Shown: positions 1 to 9,581, counted from the first letter of the stretch. The stretch is DNA of 64,000 nucleotides from Maribacter ulvicola (GCF_900155985.1 NZ_FTMA01000001.1:1550001-1614000); one strand, 5' to 3'. Program-made: numbers and translations. Notes: generated by a model from the sequence alone, not told the origin.

Positions 1-1
1 T

Positions 2-1495
2 CAAGTGGGCAGTAGAACTTATGCCACGGGCATTGGAGGATCTTACATGATAGATACTAATGGCAACGGGCTTTATGATGTAATGGATACAGATGGTAAT
101 GGTATTGGCGATGTATCGGTAGAAGAAACCTCATGGACAGCTTTAAGACCAGTAACAAAAATAAAGTCTGGTATTCGTTTAGAAGGTAGGGCGTTAGATG
201 GCAGTACTTCAAATGCATTAGGTCCACAGCTAACTACAGATGGTATTCCATTTAATCCATATCTATATGAAGGCGAAAGAGGGCTTGATATGGGCTATGC
301 TATAGCTAATATAGACAATGCTTGGTACTTTCGTTTGGGAGGGGCAAGTTCAGCTGCTTATGGAGATGGGGAAATGGATATCTTATTAACTCAAGGTGCA
401 CAATTGGGAAATGGCTCTAACTATAATAGATTGCACTTGCTTGATGAGGACGGAAACTATTTAGGTAACGGTGTCGAAATTAATTGGAACAATACCCCTG
501 TTGTCGGTAATTCTTTGGTGGATCAGTACAATGCTGACGATACTGTTAGTGGAAAAAACGCGAAAAAGAACATACGTCTGGCAGCAGTGGAATTAGCTGA
601 ATTTGGTTTGACCACAGCAGAAAGGTCTAGAGCGGTAATATTTCGTTTAGAAATTTCAGCGAACGCAGATCCTATATTTTTTGTAGTGAACGATAAAAGT
701 TTTATTACTAGCTGTGCACAAATGGATACAGATGGTGATGGAGTAATCAATAGTTTAGATCTTGATAGTGATAATGATGGAATTTATGATGGGGTTGAGG
801 CAGGCCACGGTCTTGCACTGTCCGCAGGGAAATTGACCGGAGCTGTAGGTACTGATGGTATTGTAAATGCTTTACAAGCCGTAGGGCAATTTGATAATGG
901 TACTGTTAATTACGAAATAGCAGATTCGGATAATGATAATATACTAGATTTTTTATCGTCAGATAGTGACGCGGATGGATGTAATGATGTTCAAGAAGCA
1001 GGATTCTTAGATGGTGATTTTGATGGTTATTTAGGTGTTTCTCCACTTACAACTGATTCATGGGGGGTAGTAACTGGACAAAGTGGTTATACACCGCCAA
1101 GAGATGAAGATAATAATAGTGTAGCAGATTATATGCAAAAGGGATCAGCACCCCAAATTATGGTAGGTCCTCAAAATACTATAGCTTTTGATGGAAGTGT
1201 AGGTGAGATTAGTGTATCAGCATCAGATACAACAGAATATCAATGGCAAGTAAGTACAGATAATGGAATGAATTTTTCAAATATCATTGCATCTGAAATC
1301 TATTCGGGAGTTCAAACCAATACATTGGTTATCAATAAACCTGACCTGGAGTACGACGGTCTCTTATATCGAGTAGAATTATCAAATAAAACATTTACCT
1401 GCTCTACCGTTACTTCTGAATCGGCACTGTTGAATATAAGAGTTAAAACGGTTATAACAAATAAGAAGATAACCTACAGGGCAATAAAAGAATAG
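2..1495 (+). CDS. Secreted protein with thrombospondin type 3-like calcium-binding repeats (5' end outside window)
   Basis: The frame is open to the left edge, so the start lies upstream and only the C-terminal ~498 residues are visible. Clusters of Asp/Asn/Gly repeats of the type DTDGDG and DSDNDG (about residues 19-40, 240-265 and 300-340) are typical of calcium-binding thrombospondin type 3 repeats in exported Bacteroidetes proteins. After them comes an Ig-like region (about 380-480, with YQWQVS and LLYRVELSN) and a short basic tail (ITNKKITYR). The usual long type IX secretion sorting domain is not visible after the Ig-like region. Probably surface or extracellular; the substrate or partner cannot be told. 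A factor-independent terminator follows at 1681. Confidence 0.75.
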   Translation, partial: QVGSRTYATGIGGSYMIDTNGNGLYDVMDTDGNGIGDVSVEETSWTALRPVTKIKSGIRLEGRALDGSTSNALGPQLTTDGIPFNPYLYEGERGLDMGYAIANIDNAWYFRLGGASSAAYGDGEMDILLTQGAQLGNGSNYNRLHLLDEDGNYLGNGVEINWNNTPVVGNSLVDQYNADDTVSGKNAKKNIRLAAVELAEFGLTTAERSRAVIFRLEISANADPIFFVVNDKSFITSCAQMDTDGDGVINSLDLDSDNDGIYDGVEAGHGLALSAGKLTGAVGTDGIVNALQAVGQFDNGTVNYEIADSDNDNILDFLSSDSDADGCNDVQEAGFLDGDFDGYLGVSPLTTDSWGVVTGQSGYTPPRDEDNNSVADYMQKGSAPQIMVGPQNTIAFDGSVGEISVSASDTTEYQWQVSTDNGMNFSNIIASEIYSGVQTNTLVINKPDLEYDGLLYRVELSNKTFTCSTVTSESALLNIRVKTVITNKKITYRAIKE

Positions 1496-1830
1496 TCTGT
1501 GGCTATAGTAAATAAATGCATGTAAGGTATGGTCAACCGTATATATTAAACCTCTTTTAGTTTAGCTGAGTGTGTAAAGAGAGAGAAATATGAGGGATTT
1601 ATGAAGAATTTTAAACAGTAATTTAATTTTGAAATAATCATTTTATAGGTAGTCATAGGTTACAGCTGCAAAAAGTAAAAAAGTACGTTATAATCAACGT
1701 ACTTTTTTTGTTTAAGATGTGTAGAGAAAAGTAATGATAGGAATCTAGTATACTAAGAATTCATTGGTTTCAGGGATATATGAAAACCATGTTATGTATA
1801 CATTTGATACCTATTATAACAGAAAAAATT
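1496..1830. other. Intergenic stretch, terminator only
   Basis: About 335 bases without a convincing gene. It holds the terminator at 1681-1709. An in-frame ATG at 1780 could extend the next gene by 17 residues, but that extension looks unrelated to a protein start. Confidence 0.5.
1681..1709 (+). terminator. Rho-independent terminator
   Basis: Perfect 9-bp inverted repeat (AAGTACGTT / AACGTACTT) with a 6-nt loop, followed by a T run. It lies about 190 bases after the thrombospondin-repeat gene and before the next plus-strand gene. Confidence 0.8.
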
Positions 1831-2472
1831 ATGGGTTTAGAAATTACAAGCGGAATGTTGGCAGAGTTTAAAGGCAGTGAGCCTGAAGCCTATGAAACTT
1901 ATAAAAAAATCTTTCAGAATATCAATGTTGTTCTTGCTGCAAATAATTTAGAACCGCATAATGAACCTGAGGAGATGGAAAATGAAGCCTTGCAATTTGG
2001 CGGTTTTCCTTATAGTTTTTTGCACCATTTAAGACGATTTCTAGCACATGTCTGGGAGAATGAAGGCGACGAGAATTGGAAGCCTAAGCCTTTTTCTCCA
2101 AATGAAGACCCTGGCGTAGATTCAATTTTAGAAGATCACTATTCGTATATGGAAAGTCACTTGCTGACCCATTCAGATGCCGAGGGATTTTACCTTCCAG
2201 TAAAAATGCCAGAGGTGCTTTTTGATATCGAAGAAGCGCGTGTACCCGGTGCCATGATCGGTTCATCTTACAGCTTGCTTGAAGAACTAAAAGGGCTGAC
2301 CAAGCATTTGGGTATTGAGTTAGATGACAACAATGATATTATGAACATTCAGCAGTTAAATGAAATAATACAGAAAAATGGCGATTTCTGGATTGAAATT
2401 TTAGTATGTGCATCACTAATTGACGCTGCTAAATTTAGTATCAATAACCATACAGCTATTCTTTTTAATTAA
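1831..2472 (+). CDS. Unrecognised acidic soluble protein
   Basis: 213 residues from the ATG at 1831; an in-frame ATG at 1780 is possible but adds an unlikely N-terminus. No signal peptide or membrane segment. The protein is acidic, with a Trp/Pro/Glu-rich middle (WENEGDENWKPKPF) and a helical C-terminal half. I do not recognise the family. It is followed after 49 bases by a beta-propeller-like gene and then, 9 bases on, by a DUF1963 gene, so the three are probably co-transcribed. Proteins of this size and charge next to DUF1963 proteins are sometimes immunity proteins of polymorphic toxins, but no toxin is visible here, so that role is a guess. Confidence 0.6.
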   Translation: MGLEITSGMLAEFKGSEPEAYETYKKIFQNINVVLAANNLEPHNEPEEMENEALQFGGFPYSFLHHLRRFLAHVWENEGDENWKPKPFSPNEDPGVDSILEDHYSYMESHLLTHSDAEGFYLPVKMPEVLFDIEEARVPGAMIGSSYSLLEELKGLTKHLGIELDDNNDIMNIQQLNEIIQKNGDFWIEILVCASLIDAAKFSINNHTAILFN

Positions 2473-2521
2473 AAAATGACGTGCTCAAATCCATACTTAA
2501 AAAATTAAAAAAAAATCGGGA

Positions 2522-3763
2522 ATGAATAGTGATGATATCAGAAAAGAATGGAATTCTAAAGGAAGCAAATATGCTTCTGATGTTAATAAAATGGTTGAAT
2601 TTGGCGAAACTAATGGATGGGATAATTGGAAAGGAGAAGAGCCTAAGGATGAAAGAGACCATTTGTCAGATGTGGTTTTTCAATTATTGAAGGATGCCAA
2701 TAAAAACAATACTGTTGATGCATTTCGAACAGACTTTCCGCCTGCACATTCACCAATGGTGAAGTTCATGCAAGAGAAAGCCCAAAGTATTCAGCAATTA
2801 CATTTTATAGATGAACAGAAGATTGTGTTCTTGGTGGGTAAGGGACATCAGAAAAGACAGGCATATCTTCTTAAAGATAGTGAAACTATAGAACTTGATG
2901 CATCAATTGATGCCATAGGAAAATCTAAACGAGAAAATGTTTTTGCCATTGTTTCGAACAATACTATAGTAACCACCCAAGGTTGGGAAGGTGAAATTAT
3001 GGCAACATTTAACTTAGATGAAGCAAAGAATTTAGGAATCACGGAATTAATTCCTTTTAATGACGGGCAAAAAATCCTCCTGATAACTTCTGACGGTATT
3101 TTCATAATTACACAAGATACCGAGAAAATGATTCACCCATTGCCTGATCCAGAAGATGAGGAATGGGAACCTTATATTGATATGGAAAATGCTACCATTT
3201 CTAATGATAACAAATATATTGTAGTTGGCGACCAGTGTAGTGACCATAGGGTACTAGACCAAAATGGAACTATGATAGGTGAAATTGGTCCGCAATCATC
3301 TTACCCAGATTTTTGTCTTTTTTCAAAAGATGATAGCCAACTCATTACAAATTCATGTCACTTTTATAACGGAGTAACTATAGGCGTTGCAGCTTCTGAT
3401 CTTCAAAATATTGAAATTCCCGCATACGAAGAAAGTGAGCAGTATACCATTATAGATGAAGAAATGAGGGTTTATTGTGGTATAGCAACTTCTAAATACT
3501 ACATTTTAGGAGATGCCTTTGGATATATTAGAGCTATTGATGCAAAAGGGAACTGTATTTGGAGATACTTTTTGGGGTCTAGTATAAGCGGAATTACCAT
3601 TTCTGATGATGAAAAAACGTTATGGGTAGGCTCATCATCGGGTATGTTGCATAAACTGCAGCTCAATAACGGACTTAGAGATGACCATACTATTGGTACA
3701 GGAAAGCACTACGAAGAATTCAGGTTGGTCATTTGGAAAGATGAACCAATTTTAAAGTGGTAA
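2522..3763 (+). CDS. WD40/beta-propeller-like soluble protein
   Basis: 413 residues, no signal peptide. From about residue 75 on, the sequence consists of short beta-rich units (IVFLVGKG, IFAIVSNN-like, KILLITSDGIFII, KYIVVGDQCSDHRVLDQNG, SGITISDDEKTLWVGSSSGMLHKL) spaced roughly 40 residues apart, as in WD40 or PQQ-like propellers; the last blade matches WD40 consensus best. The N-terminal ~60 residues are polar and helical. It may be a scaffold or binding protein. It is the middle gene of a three-gene plus-strand group (1831-4513), only 9 bases before the DUF1963 gene. No enzymatic motif was seen. Confidence 0.6.
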   Translation: MNSDDIRKEWNSKGSKYASDVNKMVEFGETNGWDNWKGEEPKDERDHLSDVVFQLLKDANKNNTVDAFRTDFPPAHSPMVKFMQEKAQSIQQLHFIDEQKIVFLVGKGHQKRQAYLLKDSETIELDASIDAIGKSKRENVFAIVSNNTIVTTQGWEGEIMATFNLDEAKNLGITELIPFNDGQKILLITSDGIFIITQDTEKMIHPLPDPEDEEWEPYIDMENATISNDNKYIVVGDQCSDHRVLDQNGTMIGEIGPQSSYPDFCLFSKDDSQLITNSCHFYNGVTIGVAASDLQNIEIPAYEESEQYTIIDEEMRVYCGIATSKYYILGDAFGYIRAIDAKGNCIWRYFLGSSISGITISDDEKTLWVGSSSGMLHKLQLNNGLRDDHTIGTGKHYEEFRLVIWKDEPILKW

Positions 3764-3772
3764 TAGCAGATT

Positions 3773-4513
3773 ATGGATATTAGAGATTTTAATGAGATTG
3801 TAATTGGAGGAAAATATGATTTGGACCAGAAGGAGACCTTTTTAAGGTCCATCATGCTGCCAGCCATAGCCATTAACCAAGCAACGGTTTTTGATGAAAA
3901 GGGAATAAGCAAGTATGGTGGCAATCCACTTGTTCCAGACAATTTTGAATGGCCCAAACATGAATTTGGTGATTATAGGTTCATAGCGCAATTTCATCTA
4001 AGTGAAATACCACCTGGTGATCATCATCTTCCAAAGAAAGGTTTGCTAAGCATATTTGTAGCTTATGATGATGAGAATACCGTGGCTTGGACAGATGATA
4101 ATTATGCGAAGGTTTTCTATTTTGAAAATGTAGAGGACTTAAAACCTTATGATAACCCTAACTTCCCTGATAAGTATACGCTAGATGTGGTTTTTAAACA
4201 AGAAGTAGATATCCCTTTTAAGCCAGAGTTATACCCAACCAAAGGACTCAACAAAAAGCAAATGAATTATATCTGTTCTAAGGTGTTAGAACAGACTGAT
4301 AAAAAATATGAAAGCTATATATTAGGCTATCCCTTTTATAATTCATTAGATGCTGATCCAAGGGAAAATGATGATTGGACCTCATTATTAACCTTGCGTT
4401 ATCAATCTGGTTTTGGGCTATATTGGAACGATCGAGGATATTTAATGCTTTTTATAGAAAAAGAGAAACTGGCAAAAGGTGATTTCTCTAATATTAAGTC
4501 TAATGCGGGGTAG
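3773..4513 (+). CDS. DUF1963 (YwqG-like) protein
   Basis: 246 residues. Features of the DUF1963/YwqG family are visible: the early KYGGNPLVPDNFEWP motif (about residues 42-56), the FIAQFHLSEIP segment (about 69-79), and the GLLSIFVAYDDE strand (about 91-102). The family's biochemical role is unknown; members occur near toxins and in stress-related loci. It starts 9 bases after the propeller gene. A decayed relative of residues ~79-145 lies at 21234-21425, next to the tmRNA, so the family was once present at least twice in this region. Confidence 0.8.
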   Translation: MDIRDFNEIVIGGKYDLDQKETFLRSIMLPAIAINQATVFDEKGISKYGGNPLVPDNFEWPKHEFGDYRFIAQFHLSEIPPGDHHLPKKGLLSIFVAYDDENTVAWTDDNYAKVFYFENVEDLKPYDNPNFPDKYTLDVVFKQEVDIPFKPELYPTKGLNKKQMNYICSKVLEQTDKKYESYILGYPFYNSLDADPRENDDWTSLLTLRYQSGFGLYWNDRGYLMLFIEKEKLAKGDFSNIKSNAG

Positions 4514-5050
4514 TAGGGTGTTTTTTGTGAAGCTTATAAGGGTTAACTTTTGGCAATTGGTTATAATTTAAGCTCCGTTAACGTGAAAGGTTGTTTTATG
4601 ATAAAATGCACTAATAACAACAGAGACCTACGAGTTTTTTGAAGGAACCTATAATATTGCAAAGTTGCAATCCATTTGTGCTTAACCGTAGAGCTATTAG
4701 TTTCTAGTTTTCTTATCCGATTAAATACATGGCAGTTAAGTGTATGTATTATTTTATCTTTTAATTGTAAATGGCATTTTATTTATATCATTACTTCCAT
4801 CTAGAATTCTAGTTTAAAAAAACTTTCTTTTTATTTTGAAAGCTCAGAAAGCATGACACGTTTTAGTTGATTTAAAATGTAATGAATGCCCCGAGGTATG
4901 CTTCTATTTTAGTTTTTAAAGTTTAAAGACCTATTTTATAATTCTCTACGGGGCAAGTCTTAGGTAAATTCACTCAGTAACTTAATTATAAAATATATCA
5001 AGATAGGTTTTAGATTTTTTTAAATTAAGTATGATGATATTCCCAAAAAA
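4514..5050. other. Intergenic stretch between convergent genes
   Basis: About 540 AT-rich bases with no supported gene on either strand. The only structure seen is a 7-bp inverted repeat (TGCCCCG at 4887, CGGGGCA at 4949) with arms 55 bases apart, too wide to be a terminator. It separates the plus-strand group from the minus-strand sugar locus. Confidence 0.4.
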
Positions 5051-6133
5051 TCATAAATCAATAGATTTCTTTTTACGAATGGATTCATCACAGGCAAAAG
5101 CAATACGCAAGCTATTCACAGCGTCTTTAAGATGGATATTTAAGTCTGTATTTTCCTTTATAGCCCTAAAAAAATATTGTTGTTCCCTTTTACATAATTC
5201 TTGATGGTCGGGTTCGTCTTCTAGGTTAATTATTGAATCTACTTGTTTAAATTGATTATTCTCATCTATTTCTGCGCAGTGATAGCGTATTGTTTCGGTA
5301 TTTGTATGAGACTCTACTGAATCTGATTTTCCGATTGCAGATCCATTTTTTGTAACTATGGATGCAGACCCTTTAGGACCAAATACATCTTTGATGAAAA
5401 ATGCTGTTTCACTTATCATTGGTCCCCATCCAGCTTCGTACCAACCTACGGAGCCATCTTCAAAACGAATTTGTAGTTGACCGTAATTATAATTCCACTC
5501 GGGAATATCTTTAGTCAACCTAGCTCCAATTGCATTTACTTGGACAGGCTTGGAATTTGTCATTTGGCACATTACATCAATGTAATGAACACCACAATCG
5601 ACTATGGGACTGAGGCTCTTCATTAGATTTCGATGTACATTCCACATTTCACCCTTACTTTGTTGATTCAAATTCATGCGCATTACCAAAGGCTTACCTA
5701 AATTTTGGCTCAATTCTACAAATCGCTGCCATGATGGGTGATGTCTTAGAATATATCCAACAACAACTTTTTTTTCTGTTTGCATTGCTTTTTGGACAAT
5801 TCTCTCTGCACCTGCTACCGTATCTGCTAGTGGTTTTTCTATAAAAACATCGCAATCGTTGTCAAGGGCCTTAATGGCGAACTTTTCATGTGTGTCCGGA
5901 TATGTTGATATACATACGGCATCTGGCTTGGTTGCTTTCAATGCATCTTCGTAATCATTGAATAACGCATATTTATTATCCAATTTTTCATTCAATATAT
6001 TTTTACTCTTTCCTTTGGATACCAAACCACAAATTGTGAATTCTTTTAAATTGTGATAGGCTATAGCATGCGATGTACCCATATTTCCACATCCAACTAC
6101 TAAGACTCGAATTGGTTTTTTAGAATTTATCAT
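5051..6133 (-). CDS. Gfo/Idh/MocA-family NAD(P)-dependent oxidoreductase
   Basis: 360 residues from the ATG at 6133; the longer frame to 6151 would need a TTG start. The N-terminal Rossmann fold is clear (VLVVGCGNMGTSHA), followed by the family EKP motif (FIEKPLAD, about residues 97-104) and a C-terminal alpha/beta domain with the HYIDVMC helix. Cytoplasmic, no signal peptide. The family oxidises or reduces hydroxyl/keto groups on sugars and cyclitols using bound NAD(P). Here it lies 52 bases after an MFS permease in the same direction and at the far end of a SusCD locus with DUF1080 proteins, which fits a step on an imported sugar. The substrate is not determinable. Confidence 0.88.
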   Translation of the reverse strand: MINSKKPIRVLVVGCGNMGTSHAIAYHNLKEFTICGLVSKGKSKNILNEKLDNKYALFNDYEDALKATKPDAVCISTYPDTHEKFAIKALDNDCDVFIEKPLADTVAGAERIVQKAMQTEKKVVVGYILRHHPSWQRFVELSQNLGKPLVMRMNLNQQSKGEMWNVHRNLMKSLSPIVDCGVHYIDVMCQMTNSKPVQVNAIGARLTKDIPEWNYNYGQLQIRFEDGSVGWYEAGWGPMISETAFFIKDVFGPKGSASIVTKNGSAIGKSDSVESHTNTETIRYHCAEIDENNQFKQVDSIINLEDEPDHQELCKREQQYFFRAIKENTDLNIHLKDAVNSLRIAFACDESIRKKKSIDL

Positions 6134-6185
6134 AATTTTTTTAATTTTCAATTAAATTTAAAGACAGACAGATGTTTAAAAAAAA

Positions 6186-7406
6186 CTATTCTGTTTGATG
6201 TATTTTTACTATTGGCTGAACCTTGTTTTCTTTGAATAGAATCATAAATAAAATTGCCGTAATTATAGCAATTGCCGCAGGTACTAACCAGATAAATTGC
6301 CAGTCATAATTTATAGTGGAGTTTTTACTAGATGTAAACATGTTGGTTACCCACCCAGAAACATAAGAACCTATTAACATTCCTACTCCATAGGTTGCAA
6401 ATGTAATTAATCCTTGTGCTGCATTTCTGAAAGACTTACCCGCTTTTTTGGCTATATAAATTTGTCCGGATACAAAAAAGAAATCGTAGCATATACCATG
6501 TAGAATTATTGCTGTATATAGAATCCAATTATCATTAAACTCCAAAGAAAAGGCAAAAAATAGGTATCTAATTGCCCAGGCTATCATTCCGGCAAGCATA
6601 ACTTTTTTCAAGCCAAGTTTTCTAAATGCAAAAGGCATTAGTAATAAGAACAAAAATTCTGAAACTTGCCCCAGGGTCATTTTTCCAGCTGCGTTATCAA
6701 AACCTATATCGTTTAGAAAGGGATTGGCAAAGCTATAATAAAAGGCAAGAGGGATACAGATAATAATTGAGCTTATGAAAAATATAACAAACGATTTATC
6801 TTTAAATAGGATAAGTGCATCTAAACCTAAAATTGAAGATAGACTATTTTGTTTACCCTTTGGTGGGGTATTTGGTAAAAAGAGGCATAGCGTCGCCAAC
6901 AATATTGAGCATACAGCCGCTATTTGAAACGTTAGATAAGATGCCTCCAATTCCATGAAGCCGACTAATAACCCTGCTGTAATCCAACCTAAGGTTCCAA
7001 ATACTCTTATTAGGGGAAACTCTTTATCCGGGTCGGTCATTTGAGAGAATGATATGGAATTCGCAAGTGAAATTGTAGGCATGTATAGGAGCGTATATAG
7101 AAGAATTAACCACCAGAAATTTTGAAAATTATCTGTAAAACTAATCAAGTAAAGTGAGATGCCGCCAAACAAATGTAACGTAGCTAAAACGTTTTTTGCA
7201 GAGAAATACCGATCTGCAACCAAGCCTATGAAAAAGGGAGATAGAATTGCCGCTATCGATAAATTGGCATAAGCTGCGCCTACCTGTGTAGCGCCAACTT
7301 TCAATGAACTTAACAGATAAGTGCCCATGGTAACATACCATGCCCCCCAAACAAAATATTCTAATAGCATTAAAGCGGACAATTTTATTCGGAGCGATTT
7401 TTTCAT
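6186..7406 (-). CDS. MFS permease, nucleoside:H+ symporter (NupG/XapB) type
   Basis: 406 residues with about 12 hydrophobic segments. The N-terminal stretch with LEYFVWGAWYVTMGTYL is characteristic of the Nuc_H_symport branch of the major facilitator superfamily. In Bacteroidetes these permeases commonly sit in sugar loci beside Gfo/Idh enzymes and are thought to carry sugars or sugar derivatives rather than nucleosides; that is inference here. It is upstream of the Gfo/Idh gene at 5051-6133 on the same strand and follows a broken gene. Inner membrane. Confidence 0.85.
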   Translation of the reverse strand: MKKSLRIKLSALMLLEYFVWGAWYVTMGTYLLSSLKVGATQVGAAYANLSIAAILSPFFIGLVADRYFSAKNVLATLHLFGGISLYLISFTDNFQNFWWLILLYTLLYMPTISLANSISFSQMTDPDKEFPLIRVFGTLGWITAGLLVGFMELEASYLTFQIAAVCSILLATLCLFLPNTPPKGKQNSLSSILGLDALILFKDKSFVIFFISSIIICIPLAFYYSFANPFLNDIGFDNAAGKMTLGQVSEFLFLLLMPFAFRKLGLKKVMLAGMIAWAIRYLFFAFSLEFNDNWILYTAIILHGICYDFFFVSGQIYIAKKAGKSFRNAAQGLITFATYGVGMLIGSYVSGWVTNMFTSSKNSTINYDWQFIWLVPAAIAIITAILFMILFKENKVQPIVKIHQTE

Positions 7407-7422
7407 TGGAAGAGTCGATGTT

Positions 7423-7943
7423 TTATTTTAAGTATTCTCGGGTTATTTTACTGTAATGACTATATGCAGAAGGAATAAATTCATAGGAAGTAGGTGTGAA
7501 TCCAGCTTTTGCGTATAGCTCTATTTGTTGGTTGTCAAAAGGAACCATGGGTCTATTTACTCTTATATAGGCAAACTTTTTAAATTTTGATCAACTTCTA
7601 TTGTCATTAGTGCCATAATCCAATCTTTGCGCATATTATAAAGGTCAGGGAGCAAATAGCCTATTTTGGCTTCAATAATATCAGTTTTTAGGAGGTACGG
7701 ACCTAAATCCCCAAAGTTGGGTTTTCTATTATGATTATAAGAGACTATTAGCCTTGTATTAATGGTTCTAAATACTACTGCACTTTCTGCAATATTATCT
7801 ATAGATGATTTGTTAATCTTAATGGATGGTACGAAACGAGAATCTATTTCAATACCTAGATAATTGCCAATTTTTATGAATACTCCTATAGCATTAGCCT
7901 TCTCCAATTTTCCCATCTTTAAGTTCGACCATTTTTTAACCAT
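7423..7943 (-). pseudogene. Broken gene of unrecognised family, frameshifted in an A tract
   Basis: A 126-codon frame (7943 to 7563) ends in KSLPI-stop. The next frame continues without a break to 7423 (FAYIRVNRPMVPFDNQQIEL ... HYSKITREYL), so about 170 residues are readable if one base is restored in the A5 tract near 7580. I do not recognise the family. Its first ~15 codons overlap, in another frame, the decayed tail of the upstream DUF1080 gene, so its true N-terminus is probably missing: the arrangement suggests a deletion that joined two genes. A single-base sequencing error could explain the frameshift but not the missing start. Confidence 0.6.
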
Positions 7944-8427
7944 TTAATCAATTGTTTACAGTATTACCATTAGTTTCAGTTCGCATGTGGTTCCAAGCTG
8001 TTGGTTTAAGATGTTTTTCGTCTTCAGGATATGGTTTTGTTAGAAAGTCTTTGCCGGCAACAGTGGATCGGTAAATACCCTCAATATGTTGTTTAGGAGG
8101 GGTTACTTCTATTTGCCATCCACGTTTGGAAGTACCATTGTTACTTCCAGCATGTGGACGTATGAAAATCCCGCTTTTGCTATTTTTCTCAAGTTTATAG
8201 TCAAGATTTAAAATAAAATTCTTATAAATTCTCTTAGTGGATAGGTATCCGTATTTTGCTTCAGGACCATTTTCGCAAACCAGTTTGCCACCGTCAACAT
8301 ACCAAAATTCGCTGCCGGGTTTTGTCCGGCCAGATAAATCTTTACCGTTAAAAATATCCGTAGCTTCTTGTGAATAAATTGTAGTGTAGCTTAGTAAAAT
8401 AATTAAAACAAATAGTGATATTCCCAT
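7897..8427 (-). pseudogene. Decayed DUF1080 (3-keto-disaccharide hydrolase-like) gene
   Basis: A signal peptide (about 20 residues) is followed by DUF1080 landmarks: IFNGKDLSG, the SGIFIRPH strand and WQIEVTP, then LKPTAWNHMRTETNG. The frame then stops at a TGA (7948-7950) where the family has Trp (the NTV-x-x-W-LNG region), stops again at TAA where Lys is usual, and resumes in the same frame as KMVELKDGKIGEG before a third stop at 7894. The C-terminal strand segment is absent. Two nonsense mutations plus loss of the end mark a pseudogene. An intact DUF1080 gene lies at 9582-10352. Confidence 0.75.
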
Positions 8428-8459
8428 ACTTTATTTTTCTATGGTTTAATATGAGATTT

Positions 8460-9470
8460 TCAGAAATCGTCCATTACGGAAAGCCAATATTTTTCTATTT
8501 CCTGTTTAGAAGGTGTTTCTTTAGGTCTTACTAAACGAAACCCAATGAAGGGGGCATCGGTCAGCCACCAGATGCTTTTTGGCATTTGAGGGTCACGTTG
8601 TTTCCATTTTTTTGAGGAAGCATGCCTATTTGCGGACCGAAGGTCTTCAGGAGAATTCATCCAAGAGCCGCCACGTACCGATCGAGGATAAAGTTTGGTT
8701 GGCTTAAAAAGAGGGTTGTTAGCAGGATTTCCTTGTAAAATTTCAAAATAATTTTCTTTGTATTCATCCATGGTCCACTCTGCTACATTGCCATGCATAT
8801 CATAAAGACCGTAGGTATTGGGTAGTTTGGTTCCGACTTTGTGATACTTTTCATTACTATTTGCTTTATACCAAGCATATTTGTCCAATTGACTTGTGTC
8901 ATCACCAAAATGAAATGCCGTTGTAGAACCTGAACGGCAGGCATATTCCCATTCCGCTTCGGTAGGAAGTCTATAAAAGTTTCCGGTCTTGGCAAATAGC
9001 CATTTTGCATACATAGCGGCAGAATACTGGGTCATATTAATAGCAGGAAACCCTTCTTTACCCATACCGAAGCTCATATCAACATACATTGGGGTTGCCG
9101 TAGCTACACCATCTACATCCACTTTAGAACCGTCCTTAAGAGTGATAGTTCTATTGGTAATGTTTTGGGGGTTTTCATCTAGAAATTGATTGTATTGTTC
9201 CCAAGTTATTTCATGAACACCCATCCAAAAAGAATTTACTTTGACCTTTCGCTTAGGTCCTTCATCAGAGTTTCGTCCCTTTTCAGTACTTGAACTTCCC
9301 ATGTAGAATGTTCCCCCTTGTATTGGAGCCATTTTTATTTGAATATCTGAGTCGGGAATTTGTTCTGTATACGGGAGAAATTCAGTATCGACCATTTTTG
9401 TGTATTGGCTTGCGCTAATAAGAAATAAGCATACAGTCAATATGCTTATAAGCCGTTTGTGATATTGCAT
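8460..9470 (-). CDS. SUMF1/formylglycine-generating-enzyme-fold protein, exported, catalytic cysteines absent
   Basis: 336 residues with an N-terminal hydrophobic signal (about 1-22). The FGE-sulfatase fold is clear: GGTFYMGSSS (about 52-61), FWMGVHEITWEQY, the YRLPTEAEWEYACR motif (about 165-178), GLYDMHGNVAEWT and SVRGGSWMNSPEDLRSANR. True oxygen-dependent FGE carries two active-site cysteines soon after the RGGS motif; here that stretch has none, so activity on sulfatases is unlikely. The fold is also used in carbohydrate- and peptide-binding roles and in gliding/secretion lipoproteins. It stands 32 bases upstream of the decayed DUF1080 gene inside the sugar locus, so a periplasmic role in that pathway is likely. 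Confidence 0.82.
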   Translation of the reverse strand: MQYHKRLISILTVCLFLISASQYTKMVDTEFLPYTEQIPDSDIQIKMAPIQGGTFYMGSSSTEKGRNSDEGPKRKVKVNSFWMGVHEITWEQYNQFLDENPQNITNRTITLKDGSKVDVDGVATATPMYVDMSFGMGKEGFPAINMTQYSAAMYAKWLFAKTGNFYRLPTEAEWEYACRSGSTTAFHFGDDTSQLDKYAWYKANSNEKYHKVGTKLPNTYGLYDMHGNVAEWTMDEYKENYFEILQGNPANNPLFKPTKLYPRSVRGGSWMNSPEDLRSANRHASSKKWKQRDPQMPKSIWWLTDAPFIGFRLVRPKETPSKQEIEKYWLSVMDDF

Positions 9471-9581
9471 TGGTAATAATCGTTTTTGTTAATTGTATAA
9501 TATTTAGGTTTTTACATTCCTTCAATGAAAATAGAACTCAAGTGTAGATAAGGAAAAGGTAATTGAGACTTAACTTGTAAT

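Noticed and set aside
4887..4955. Inverted repeat TGCCCCG / CGGGGCA as a terminator
   Set aside because: Arms are 55 bases apart and no T run follows.
8989..9189. Plus-strand ORF opposite the SUMF1-like gene
   Set aside because: Antisense shadow of a clearly coding minus-strand gene.
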